From positions 27,080-91,079 of the forward strand of contig CAZIIM010000003.1 in NCBI GenBank assembly GCA_964539305.1: DNA of 64,000 nt, in the 5' to 3' direction. How positions within the stretch are numbered: the first letter of the stretch is position 1; the number at the start of each line of letters is the position of its first letter. The position numbers were made by a program, and so were the translations under genes. The DNA comes from CAZNUM01 sp964539305 (lineage in GTDB: Bacteria; Fidelibacterota; Marinisomatia; Marinisomatales; TCS55). Positions 26,419 through 34,349 of the stretch are shown in pieces. Under the pieces are notes generated by a model. The model did not search any database, was not told the DNA's origin, and worked only from the letters and a program-made list of their open reading frames with translations.

Positions 26419-27015
26419 TTGAAAGCTTCCCTTATTAAACCATCCATCATTGCCATATTGGCCTTTTTATTCCTGAAACCGATATCGGCCCAAACCACCG
26501 GCCCCCATGCCGGTGTATTCATCCACGAAAATATGATTAATGCTTTCCTCCAGTCGATCGGCCCCGTATCCGGCGAAGGGAAAAAGAAAAAGACCCATTA
26601 CAAGTGGACCGTCATGAATCCGCGGGTAGATATTGAACCGGGCGAGGCGATTTTTCTGGCCAAAGTCCATATTAAGGCAGGCGCTTTTGAAGCAGACCGG
26701 CAGGCCCGCGGGAATATGGAAATCCGTTATCTCCAGGAAGAAAATAAAATCAAAATCACGGTCAAAGAAGCCAAGGTGAAACTTTATTTTAAACTCCTGG
26801 GGAAGAAGATCCCCATTGGCACGATCAATGTAGCTGCTTTTTATCGTCCTTCTTTTGAATTCCCAGGACCCCAACCGATCCAGAAGACAATTGATGTGGA
26901 TTTACCCGACGGCACTAAAAAAACCATTGCACTCACCACCAAGGAAGAAAATCTGGTCATCGAAAAAGACCGTATTTCTGTTTATTCCAATCTGGAATTC
27001 ACGCCTCAAAGCTAG
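26419..27015 (+). CDS. Secreted protein of unknown function, TTG start
   Basis: About 198 residues. The start is placed at TTG (26419) because AAGGAG lies 6 bases upstream and translation from there gives a clean signal peptide (basic MKASLIKPS, hydrophobic core, cleavage after ISA). Extending upstream would run into kbl. The mature protein has 'GVFIHENMINAFLQSIG', 'MNPRVDIEPGEAIFLAKVHIKA', and a basic beta-rich middle, resembling the LPS-assembly/lipid-transfer type beta proteins (DUF-like, AsmA-like repeats) only in general character. The end is 'LVIEKDRISVYSNLEF'. It may be cotranscribed with tdh-kbl but has no metabolic signature. Function unknown. Confidence 0.72.
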   Translation: MKASLIKPSIIAILAFLFLKPISAQTTGPHAGVFIHENMINAFLQSIGPVSGEGKKKKTHYKWTVMNPRVDIEPGEAIFLAKVHIKAGAFEADRQARGNMEIRYLQEENKIKITVKEAKVKLYFKLLGKKIPIGTINVAAFYRPSFEFPGPQPIQKTIDVDLPDGTKKTIALTTKEENLVIEKDRISVYSNLEFTPQS

Positions 27016-27152
27016 AATAAAACAAGCTTCCCATGATTCCTGAACGATTCGAAGATAATTTTCAGGTCCAATGGTTCAGGTTTCAATTGCCTGCCTTTCG
27101 AACAGCAGGGTATATTCCTCGGCTTTTTTAACCGCATTAATTTTGAATATCA

Positions 27153-29069
27153 ATGAAAAATAAACTCACCCCGCGTTTTTTAATTATCGCCCTGGTCATC
27201 ATCTGGGCGATTTATGCTCTCTGGCCCACCGTTCGGTTCCAGACCCTTTCTGAAGCAGAAAAGGAAACGTTACGAACCGAAGGGAAACTGGACAAACTGG
27301 AAGCCCGGACCATCAAACAGGGTCTGGACCTTAAGGGCGGTATGTTTATTGTTCTGGAAGTGAACCTGCCGACTCTAATGAGTAATCTGGCGGTCAACAA
27401 GGATCTCAAATTCGAGCGTGCCCTGCGGACTGTCCAGGATCAGTTAAAAGCCGATCCAAAAGCAGATTTCTTTTCCCTCTTCGCCCAGACGGTGGAAAAC
27501 CAGCATTTAAAACTTTCCCGTTACTATTATGAATTGGGTTCCGACAGTAAACAGATCCTCTCCAGCCTGAAGAAGGAAGCCGATGACGCCATAGACCGGG
27601 TGCTGGAAATTCTCCAGAATCGAGTCGACCAGTTTGGTGTCTCGGAACCGACCATTCAGAAACAGGGGAATCAGCGCATTATTGTGGAGCTGGCTGGTGT
27701 CCAGGATCCTGAACGGGCCCGGGCTCTTTTGGAAAGCACGGCCCTGCTTGAATTCTATATTGTAAAAGATCCGGAGGTGACCAACAGCATGCTCCTGCGG
27801 ATTGACCAGGTATTAAAAGGGAATGATGATCTGGCAGAGGTTACGAAAGACACGACATTGGAAGTTCAGACACCGGAAGAAGAAGCTCCTGTCAGTGAAG
27901 ATAAAACCGTTTCTGTCAGTGAACTGTTCGGCGAAACGGAAGCGGAAGCAGTTCCGGCTGAAGCGGATACGGCAGTAGTGGACGAGCGTCTGTTTAAAGA
28001 ACGACCGTTTTCCTCCCTGTTGCGCAATCTGGGACAGAATATTGGTGTACCGGAAAAGAATGTTTATGCCGTGAAAAAAATCCTGGAGCTGCCGGAAGTT
28101 CAGGAACGACTTGTGGCTGACAATGGACAATTTCTTTTTAGCGACAAGGCCCAGGAATATTCACTGGTCGACGGGGGAACGGAAAAACTCTACATTCTCT
28201 ATTACCTGGAGCGGAAAGCTGAGATTACGGGAGGTGTGATTGAGGATGCCACCGCCAATCTTGGTCAGCAGGGTTCCAGTGCTCTGGGTCAGCCGGTGGT
28301 GAACCTTTCCATGAATTCGGAAGGAGCCCGCAAGTGGGCCATTGTGACTGGCGCCAACGTGGGGAAAAAGGTGGCCATTGTGCTGGACAAGAAGGTCCAC
28401 ATGGCCCCCAACATCAAGGAAAAGATTCGTGGAGGCGGTACCTTGATTGAAGGGTTCGCCAATATGAACGAGGCGAAGGATATTGCCATTGTTCTACGGG
28501 CAGGTGCTCTCCCGGCCCCGGTAGACATCATTGAGGAACGGATCGTAGGTCCTTCTCTGGGAGCCGACTCGGTACGGAAAGGAACCTATTCGGTGGTGGT
28601 GGGTCTGGCCATGGTACTTCTGTTTATGCTGGTGTATTACAAGTGGTCCGGACTGGTGGCTGATTTTGCCCTGATCTGGAATATTGTCCTGGTGCTGGCG
28701 ATTCTGGCTTCCCTCAGTGCCACCCTGACCCTGCCGGGCATTGCCGGACTGATTTTAACTGTTGGAATGTCCATCGATGCGAATGTAATCATTTTTGAGC
28801 GTATCCGGGAGGAACTGAAGAAAGGGAAAACACCGCGAGCGGCCGTAAATGCCGGGTATGACCGAGCCCTCACCACCATTGTGGATGCCAACATTACGAC
28901 CGTAATTGCCGCTCTGGTTCTCTGGCAGTTTGGAACCGGACCGATCCGCGGTTTTGCCACTGTTTTGTTCTGGGGTATCGTGATTTCCATGTTCACTGCC
29001 ATCTTTGTTACCAGAACCATTTTTGCCTATTTCACGGGACGACAAACTTCAACCAAGCTGAGCATATGA
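27153..29069 (+). CDS. secD: Protein translocase subunit SecD
   Basis: 638 residues. TM1 is at about 8-25; the first periplasmic domain starts with 'RTIKQGLDLKGGMFIVLEV', and the second half has 'VVNLSMNSEGARKWAIVTG', 'AIVLRAGALPAPVDIIEERIVGPSLG' and 'LILTVGMSIDANVIIFERIREELKKG', the conserved SecD helices carrying the proton-path Asp. With SecF it pulls exported proteins across the membrane using the proton gradient. An acidic, low-complexity insertion of about 80 residues (residues 235-315, rich in E, A and V) interrupts the periplasmic P1 domain, as seen in Bacteroidota-related SecDs. It overlaps secF by ATGA. Confidence 0.93.
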   Translation: MKNKLTPRFLIIALVIIWAIYALWPTVRFQTLSEAEKETLRTEGKLDKLEARTIKQGLDLKGGMFIVLEVNLPTLMSNLAVNKDLKFERALRTVQDQLKADPKADFFSLFAQTVENQHLKLSRYYYELGSDSKQILSSLKKEADDAIDRVLEILQNRVDQFGVSEPTIQKQGNQRIIVELAGVQDPERARALLESTALLEFYIVKDPEVTNSMLLRIDQVLKGNDDLAEVTKDTTLEVQTPEEEAPVSEDKTVSVSELFGETEAEAVPAEADTAVVDERLFKERPFSSLLRNLGQNIGVPEKNVYAVKKILELPEVQERLVADNGQFLFSDKAQEYSLVDGGTEKLYILYYLERKAEITGGVIEDATANLGQQGSSALGQPVVNLSMNSEGARKWAIVTGANVGKKVAIVLDKKVHMAPNIKEKIRGGGTLIEGFANMNEAKDIAIVLRAGALPAPVDIIEERIVGPSLGADSVRKGTYSVVVGLAMVLLFMLVYYKWSGLVADFALIWNIVLVLAILASLSATLTLPGIAGLILTVGMSIDANVIIFERIREELKKGKTPRAAVNAGYDRALTTIVDANITTVIAALVLWQFGTGPIRGFATVLFWGIVISMFTAIFVTRTIFAYFTGRQTSTKLSI

Positions 29070-29998
29070 GACTTATTAAAGAAACACACATTAATTTTAT
29101 GGGTCAGCGGACAACCGCATTCATCCTTTCCGGATTATTGATCCTGGCCGGTGTCATTTCCCTGATTGTCAACGGTGGACCTAAACTGAGCATTGATTTT
29201 AAAGGGGGTACCCTGGTAGCGGTCCGCTTTACGGAACCGGTGGAGATCAACGACATTCGCCAGGCCCTGACCAACGTGGACCTGGAGGGTCAAACTTTCG
29301 ATTTCAGCCGTGAAGAGATCAAACATTTTGGTGATCCTACCGAAATTTCGGTTCGGATTCCCCATCAGGAGGATGAACCGGAGAACTTTGCCAACAAAAT
29401 CGTGGAGCACCTCTTTAAATCCTTCCCGGGAAAAGTCCCGGAATCCACCTCCGATTTTATTCTCGATATTGAGCGGGTAGGACCAAAAATCGGTTCAGAG
29501 CTCAGCGGCAAGGCCTTCATGGCCATCCTCTCTTCCCTCCTGCTGATTCTCCTGTATATTTCGGTGCGATTTGAATTCCGATTTGCCGTTGGCGCTATCG
29601 CCGCCCTAGTTCACGACGTCATTATTACGCTGGGGATTTTTTCACTCCTGGGTTATGAAATCTCCCTCTCCATCATTGCCGCTTTTCTCACCATTGTGGG
29701 ATATTCTCTCAACGACACCATCGTCATTTTTGACCGGATCCGGGAGGACATGAAAATCAGTCGCCGATCATCCTTCGTGGAGGTGGTGAATAAAAGTATT
29801 AACGAATCTTTAAGCCGAACCATTATTACGTCTCTCACCACCTTCCTGGTTGTGCTGGTCCTCTGGCTGGCAGGGGGAGAAGTGATCCACAACTTCGCCT
29901 TTGCCATGATCGTGGGAGTCATTGTGGGAACGTATTCTTCCATTTTTATTGCCAGTCCCATCGTGGTGCAGTTTCAGAAATCGCTCCGTAAAAAATAA
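29066..29998 (+). CDS. secF: Protein translocase subunit SecF
   Basis: 310 residues with six predicted membrane helices. Marks of SecF: 'INFMGQRTTAFILSGLLILAG' TM1, 'LSIDFKGGTLVAVRF', 'VGPKIGSELSGKAFMAILSSLLLILLYISVRFEF', 'ALVHDVIITLGIFSLLG' and 'TIVGYSLNDTIVIFDRIRED', including the conserved D-x-I/V-FDRIRE. It is coupled to secD by a four-base overlap and is followed by a strong bidirectional terminator at 30021, so secD-secF forms a two-gene transcript starting in the 137 bp before secD. Length and composition are normal. Confidence 0.93.
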   Translation: MRLIKETHINFMGQRTTAFILSGLLILAGVISLIVNGGPKLSIDFKGGTLVAVRFTEPVEINDIRQALTNVDLEGQTFDFSREEIKHFGDPTEISVRIPHQEDEPENFANKIVEHLFKSFPGKVPESTSDFILDIERVGPKIGSELSGKAFMAILSSLLLILLYISVRFEFRFAVGAIAALVHDVIITLGIFSLLGYEISLSIIAAFLTIVGYSLNDTIVIFDRIREDMKISRRSSFVEVVNKSINESLSRTIITSLTTFLVVLVLWLAGGEVIHNFAFAMIVGVIVGTYSSIFIASPIVVQFQKSLRKK

Positions 29999-30020
29999 CC
30001 GGGCTTATAATGCATATAAT

Positions 30021-30048
30021 AAAAAAGCCCCTGGACAGGGGCTTTTTT
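30021..30048. terminator. Bidirectional intrinsic terminator between secF and the ABC permease gene
   Basis: A perfect 12-bp stem, AAAAAAGCCCCT / AGGGGCTTTTTT, with a 4-base loop (GGAC). The A-run on one side and the T-run on the other make it work as a Rho-independent terminator on both strands, ending secDF from the left and the ABC transporter operon from the right, where it lies 6 bp after the permease stop codon. Confidence 0.93.
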
Positions 30049-30053
30049 AAAAC

Positions 30054-31244
30054 TCAGCTCCGGAAAATCGTTTCTTCCCGGTTAAACCATTTTACGCAGA
30101 ACCAGATAGATAAACCTGCCAGGAGGAACAAGGAACAGTACACTTCCACCATGTAAAACAGATCCACCGTCCCCGCCACCACATCTTTGGCTGCCAGGGA
30201 GACATTCAGGACGGGTACGAGGGCGGTAACGGCATTGAGTTCCATTCCGGGCATGGCCCCGATCAGGGCGGGAAATATAATAACAATGTTCAGGGGGGCA
30301 ACCATGCTCTGGGCTTCCTTGAAAGAACGGGCATAAATGGACAGACTCAGAATCATGGCACTGAAAAAGGCGGATATGGGCAAAACTAGAGACATGATCA
30401 TGAGAATCATTTTCCCGGTAAGCAATGCTTTGATTGCCGTAAGGAATTCCTGGGGAATATCAGGTATGCTCTGGACGGCATAAAACAGGCCTGCCATGGC
30501 CAGGAAAGCGGTCATGACCGCTGCCAGCAGGACTACTAGGAATTTTCCAAAGACAATATCCAAACGGGAAGCAGGCGATGACAAGAGTGTTTCCAGGGTA
30601 CCCCGTTCTTTCTCCCCGGCCCCCAGATCCAGTCCCGGGTACATGGCCCCCATGAATCCAAAAATGATGAACAGGTAAGGCAGATACCCACCGGCAATCT
30701 TCCCAATCATTTCCTGCTTGGAGGTAATATCCTGGTATTGCACTTGATAGGCTTTTACCACATTCCAGTCCAGACCCATTTCTTTCAGGCGCACCTGGAC
30801 GATCTCCTGCTCCTGCTTATCCACAAGTTTCTGGATCCGGTCCTTGGTAATCCCCAGGGATTCACTGCCTTTGTACACCACCCGGATGTGGGGTCGTTCC
30901 ACTCCGTGCTGATCCACCGAATCATCAGGAGAAATGATAATGGCTGCATCCAGGTATTCCTGCTGGATGTAGGCTTCGATACTGTCTTCAGGAATCATGT
31001 CCAGCAGGATGACTCTATCGGCCGTTTTAAAGGTTTCATACAGGTCAGGGGCAAATTCCTGCCCCACGAACTTGATTTTCAGCTGTTTCTCTTCTGCTTT
31101 CTGGACCTGGCTCATTTGGACCTTGGTTACAATACTGATCATTCCCGGTACCAGCAATAGAGGCATGACAACCATCATCAGGATGGTACGGCGATCCCGT
31201 AATACGTCCTTCAAATCTTTTCGAAATATGGTAAAGATGCGCAT
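30054..31244 (-). CDS. ABC-2 type permease (NatB-like)
   Basis: 396 residues from the ATG at 31244, chosen because GGGGAGG lies 6 bases upstream; an in-frame start 13 codons earlier lies inside the ATPase gene. The architecture is typical of NatB: TM1 ('TILMMVVMPLLLVPGMISIV'), a large extracytoplasmic domain (residues 40-180), then five helices. 'YPGLDLGAGEKERGTLETLLSSPASRLDIVFGKFL' is the conserved ABC-2 coupling segment (GEKErgTle.LL..P). The start codon follows the ATPase stop by one base. With the ATPase it forms an exporter of Na+, a lipid or an antibiotic; the cargo is unknown. Confidence 0.86.
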   Translation of the reverse strand: MRIFTIFRKDLKDVLRDRRTILMMVVMPLLLVPGMISIVTKVQMSQVQKAEEKQLKIKFVGQEFAPDLYETFKTADRVILLDMIPEDSIEAYIQQEYLDAAIIISPDDSVDQHGVERPHIRVVYKGSESLGITKDRIQKLVDKQEQEIVQVRLKEMGLDWNVVKAYQVQYQDITSKQEMIGKIAGGYLPYLFIIFGFMGAMYPGLDLGAGEKERGTLETLLSSPASRLDIVFGKFLVVLLAAVMTAFLAMAGLFYAVQSIPDIPQEFLTAIKALLTGKMILMIMSLVLPISAFFSAMILSLSIYARSFKEAQSMVAPLNIVIIFPALIGAMPGMELNAVTALVPVLNVSLAAKDVVAGTVDLFYMVEVYCSLFLLAGLSIWFCVKWFNREETIFRS

Positions 31245-31245
31245 C

Positions 31246-32016
31246 TCAAGCCTCCCCGATCCGGTGAATGAATTCATCTTCAAAGGTGGGTTGGGTCATT
31301 TCCGCCTTGAATTTCTCCATCGTATCGTTGAAATACAGTTTCCCCCGGTAAATGATGGCAATGTCATCACAGACCTGGTTTACTTCACCCATGCGGTGGG
31401 TGGAAAAAATGACCGTTTTCTGCTCTTCCCGGCAGGACCGGATCAAATCCATGATTGCCCTAGAGGTCATTACATCCAGTCCGGACGTGGGTTCGTCGAA
31501 GATCATGACTTCGGGGTCATGAATGATTGTCCGGGCGATGGAAATCTTCTGTTTCATGCCGGAACTCAAACGGGCGATCCGGCGGTTGGCAAAACTTTCC
31601 ATTCCCAGTAAATCAAAAATCTGGTCACGCCGCTGCTTAAAGGTAGCTTCATCCTGGCCGTGGAGATCCGAAATATATTTGACCATTTCATAGGGTGTCA
31701 GGCGGTCGTAAAGGGCGGTTTGACCGGTCATAAAACCAATCCGTTCCCGCACTTTCTGGCCATCTTTCACCGTGTCAAATCCTGCGACCGTTATTTTTCC
31801 GGCGGTTGGTTTGAGCATGGTGGCAATCATCCGGAGGGTGGTGGTTTTACCAGCTCCGTTGGGACCAATTAAACCGAATATTCTGCCCGGGCGGCATTCA
31901 AAACTGATTCCATCTACGGCCCGCAGCATTTTCGCGTCCTTGTACTCCTCACCCAGCTCCCGGCGATGACGCCGGTTCAATTTAAAATCCTTACCCAGGT
32001 TTTCGACTGTAATCAT
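31246..32016 (-). CDS. ABC transporter ATP-binding protein (NatA-like)
   Basis: A 256-residue nucleotide-binding domain. Walker A 'GLIGPNGAGKTTTLRMI', Q-loop 'IGFMTGQTALYDRLT', signature 'LSSGMKQKISIARTI', Walker B 'VMIFDEPTSGLD' and switch His 'STHRMGEV' are all intact. The opening 'VENLGKDFKLNRRHRRELGEEYKDAKMLRAVDGI' includes a basic/acidic insertion common in NatA-like ATPases. It precedes the ABC-2 permease by one base, so both are translated from one mRNA. The 175 bp to the divergent EamA gene should hold the promoter; no clear -35/-10 pair stands out. Confidence 0.88.
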   Translation of the reverse strand: MITVENLGKDFKLNRRHRRELGEEYKDAKMLRAVDGISFECRPGRIFGLIGPNGAGKTTTLRMIATMLKPTAGKITVAGFDTVKDGQKVRERIGFMTGQTALYDRLTPYEMVKYISDLHGQDEATFKQRRDQIFDLLGMESFANRRIARLSSGMKQKISIARTIIHDPEVMIFDEPTSGLDVMTSRAIMDLIRSCREEQKTVIFSTHRMGEVNQVCDDIAIIYRGKLYFNDTMEKFKAEMTQPTFEDEFIHRIGEA

Positions 32017-32191
32017 GGATCCTTCTCAATAATTTGTCATGAAATTAACGGTTTCAAAATTCTTAAACTAATATTCATACCATGTGGAAAAAGAATTGAT
32101 CGTCACAGACCGGTGCTGATTTTTTCTTCGATATAAAATCAATTAAACTGATCCCCATGTGTATGACTAAATTCCCGGTCGAATCGTTCGT

Positions 32192-33082
32192 ATGAAACTG
32201 AAAGTATATACCCTTTACGCCCTACTCTGTTTTATATGGGGAACGACCTGGATCGTTTTAAAAACCAGCCTCCAGGGGACACCGCCCTTCCTGGCTATCG
32301 GGTTGCGATTTCTCATCTCCGCTCTGATTCTTTGGGTTATCTTTTTCCTGAGGAAAGAAAAACTGCCCGTAAACCGGATCGCCCTGAATATTTATTTACT
32401 CTTCGCCGGCTTGAATTTCACCGTTGGCTATGCACTTACTTACTGGTCCACCCAGTTCATCTATTCCAACCTGGGAGCCATTCTCTGGTCCGGATTCCCC
32501 CTGGTGGTAGCCATCATGGCTCATTTTGCCTTGCCCGATGATCATCTGACACCCCGGAAGGTCTTCAGCATTTTCATCGGACTGGCCGGAACAATCATGA
32601 TTATTTACAATGGGAAGGCCCTGGGAACAGAAAAAGCACTTTACGGTATTCTTGGTATCGTGGTGGCCGTAGTGGCGGCCGCCTGGCCCAATGTGTATCT
32701 GAAAAAACACCGACAGGTCGTCAATCCCATCCATCTTAATGTTGTGTCACAAAGTATTGCCGCTATCCTTCTCTTATGTCTGTCATTGCTAGTGGAACAG
32801 GACCGGAGCATGGTTGTGAACTGGTTCAACGTGGGAGCCCTGTTTTATCTGGCTATTTTCGGCACCGTCATCGCCTGGCTGATCAATATCTGGTTATTCG
32901 ACCATATTTCCGTCACCCAGATCAGTTACATTGCTTTTTTCCCGCCCATGATTGCCGCCATTCTGGGCTGGATTATTCTGGACGAACATCTGTCCCCGCT
33001 GGCATTGATCGGCGCTGTTCTGGTCCTGACAGGAGCCACCATGATCAACTTTAAATTCCGACGCCGGGTTCTGGAACCTTGA
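32192..33082 (+). CDS. EamA/DMT family permease
   Basis: 296 residues with ten hydrophobic helices in two EamA halves of about 140 residues. 'CFIWGTTWIVLKTSLQGTPPFLAIGLRFLISALIL' opens the first and 'NPIHLNVVSQSIAAILLL' through 'FFPPMIAAILGWIILDEHLSPLALIGAVLVLTGATMIN' is the second, with the conserved Pro-rich and 'GE/DE' loops. Drug/metabolite transporters of this family move amino acids, nucleotide precursors or metabolites; the substrate cannot be told. It is a single gene with its own upstream region, 100 bp before ogt. Confidence 0.86.
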   Translation: MKLKVYTLYALLCFIWGTTWIVLKTSLQGTPPFLAIGLRFLISALILWVIFFLRKEKLPVNRIALNIYLLFAGLNFTVGYALTYWSTQFIYSNLGAILWSGFPLVVAIMAHFALPDDHLTPRKVFSIFIGLAGTIMIIYNGKALGTEKALYGILGIVVAVVAAAWPNVYLKKHRQVVNPIHLNVVSQSIAAILLLCLSLLVEQDRSMVVNWFNVGALFYLAIFGTVIAWLINIWLFDHISVTQISYIAFFPPMIAAILGWIILDEHLSPLALIGAVLVLTGATMINFKFRRRVLEP

Positions 33083-33181
33083 TCCAGAGAACCCTTCCAG
33101 CGAAAGGAAAGAAAAAATCGGAATAAAGATTAATCCGGGACGACTTTTTAAATTAATCGGTACTAAAATTCCACTGGATAA

Positions 33182-33676
33182 ATGATTCATTACACCACCC
33201 TAGACACACCCATTGGCACTCTGGCCCTGGTCCAAAGCCAGGGGGGGCTCTGCCGGATTCTGTTTGAAGAAGATATTTCCCACCTGGAGGATCTTGTTCA
33301 TGGGGAATACCCTACTGAAACGCTGGAAGAAGAACCGGATACCCTGGGGGAAGCGGTGAAACAACTCCAGGAGTATTTCAATGGCCAACGGACCAGCTTT
33401 ACACTTAAACTGGATCTGACGGCACCACCTTTTTATAAGAAAGTTCTGACAGAGGTCGCCAAGATTCCCTACGGTAAAGTGGCTTCCTACAAGGAGATTG
33501 CGCATCGGACCGGAAATCCTCGTGCCGTTCGGGCGGTGGGCGGGGCCAATGCCCATAACCCGCTCCCCATTGTGATTCCCTGTCATCGCGTTCTTGCTCA
33601 TAATGGGGGCTTAGGCGGGTACGGTGGTGGACTGGATCGAAAACAATATTTACTGAAACTGGAAGGTGCCCTGTGA
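33182..33676 (+). CDS. ogt: Methylated-DNA--protein-cysteine methyltransferase
   Basis: 164 residues. The active-site motif PCHRV is intact with acceptor C134 ('IVIPCHRVLAHNGGLGGYGGGLDRKQYLL'). 'IPYGKVASYKEIAHRTGNPRAVRAVGGANAHNPLP' is the helix-turn-helix with the Arg finger. The N-terminal half is the poorly conserved RNase H-like domain. It repairs O6-alkylguanine by suicidal transfer to the Cys. The GGYGGG loop after the active site is the usual Ogt form. It may be cotranscribed with the DUF502 gene 46 bp downstream. Confidence 0.93.
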   Translation: MIHYTTLDTPIGTLALVQSQGGLCRILFEEDISHLEDLVHGEYPTETLEEEPDTLGEAVKQLQEYFNGQRTSFTLKLDLTAPPFYKKVLTEVAKIPYGKVASYKEIAHRTGNPRAVRAVGGANAHNPLPIVIPCHRVLAHNGGLGGYGGGLDRKQYLLKLEGAL

Positions 33677-33722
33677 ACGGCAGAAAACTATTCTTTCAAG
33701 CAAACTTTTGGGGTTTTGAACC

Positions 33723-34337
33723 ATGTGGCAATCCTTAAAACGTATTATTCTTACCGGTCTGTTTGCTGTGGTTCCTATTGCAGCTACGGTATGGATCCTT
33801 CAGATTATTTTTTCTTTCCTGGAAGGATTGACGGCCCCCATATTGAAACAGTTGAACCTGGAAATACCCGGGCTGGGGCTCCTCCTGACTCTCATCATGG
33901 TTTTCTTCCTGGGCCTGTTCATCACCAACGTGGTCGGACGGCGGTTATTTCACTGGGGGGAGCAAATTATCCGCAGTATTCCGCTGGTGAACACCATTTA
34001 CTCCACCGTAAAACAGATTACGACAGCCTTTACGGGAGCAGCAGCCCGTTCCTTCCAGCAGGTCATCTTTATTCAGTACCCCCGAGAAGGATTGTGGACC
34101 ATGTGTTTTGTTACCAATCAGTCCAAGAATGAAAACGGGACCGAATTTTACCACGTTTTTGTTCCCACCACGCCGAACCCCACCTCCGGCGTGTTTACAA
34201 TCGTCCCCAAATCGGACGTGATTCACGCCGATCTGACGGTCGAACAGGGTCTGAAAGCCATCATTTCCGGCGGTATCCTGGATCCCGGTGATAAACCCAT
34301 CAGCTCCTTTTTACCGGACAACACCACCAAGGAGTAA
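33723..34337 (+). CDS. DUF502 family membrane protein
   Basis: 204 residues. Two membrane helices ('IILTGLFAVVPIAATVWILQIIF' and 'LGLLLTLIMVFFLGLFITNVVGRR') are followed by the DUF502 body: 'IPLVNTIYSTVKQITTAF', 'FQQVIFIQYPREGLWTMCFVTN', 'FVPTTPNPTSGVFTIVPKSDVIHADLTVEQGLKAIISGGI'. The PTTPNPTSG motif is the family hallmark. Function is unknown; plant homologues (LCV/COV1) affect vascular patterning and trafficking. It precedes the fatty acid kinase fusion by 12 bp and PlsY lies beyond, so an envelope-lipid link is possible but unproven. Confidence 0.88.
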   Translation: MWQSLKRIILTGLFAVVPIAATVWILQIIFSFLEGLTAPILKQLNLEIPGLGLLLTLIMVFFLGLFITNVVGRRLFHWGEQIIRSIPLVNTIYSTVKQITTAFTGAAARSFQQVIFIQYPREGLWTMCFVTNQSKNENGTEFYHVFVPTTPNPTSGVFTIVPKSDVIHADLTVEQGLKAIISGGILDPGDKPISSFLPDNTTKE

Positions 34338-34349
34338 TCTCCCCTTTTC

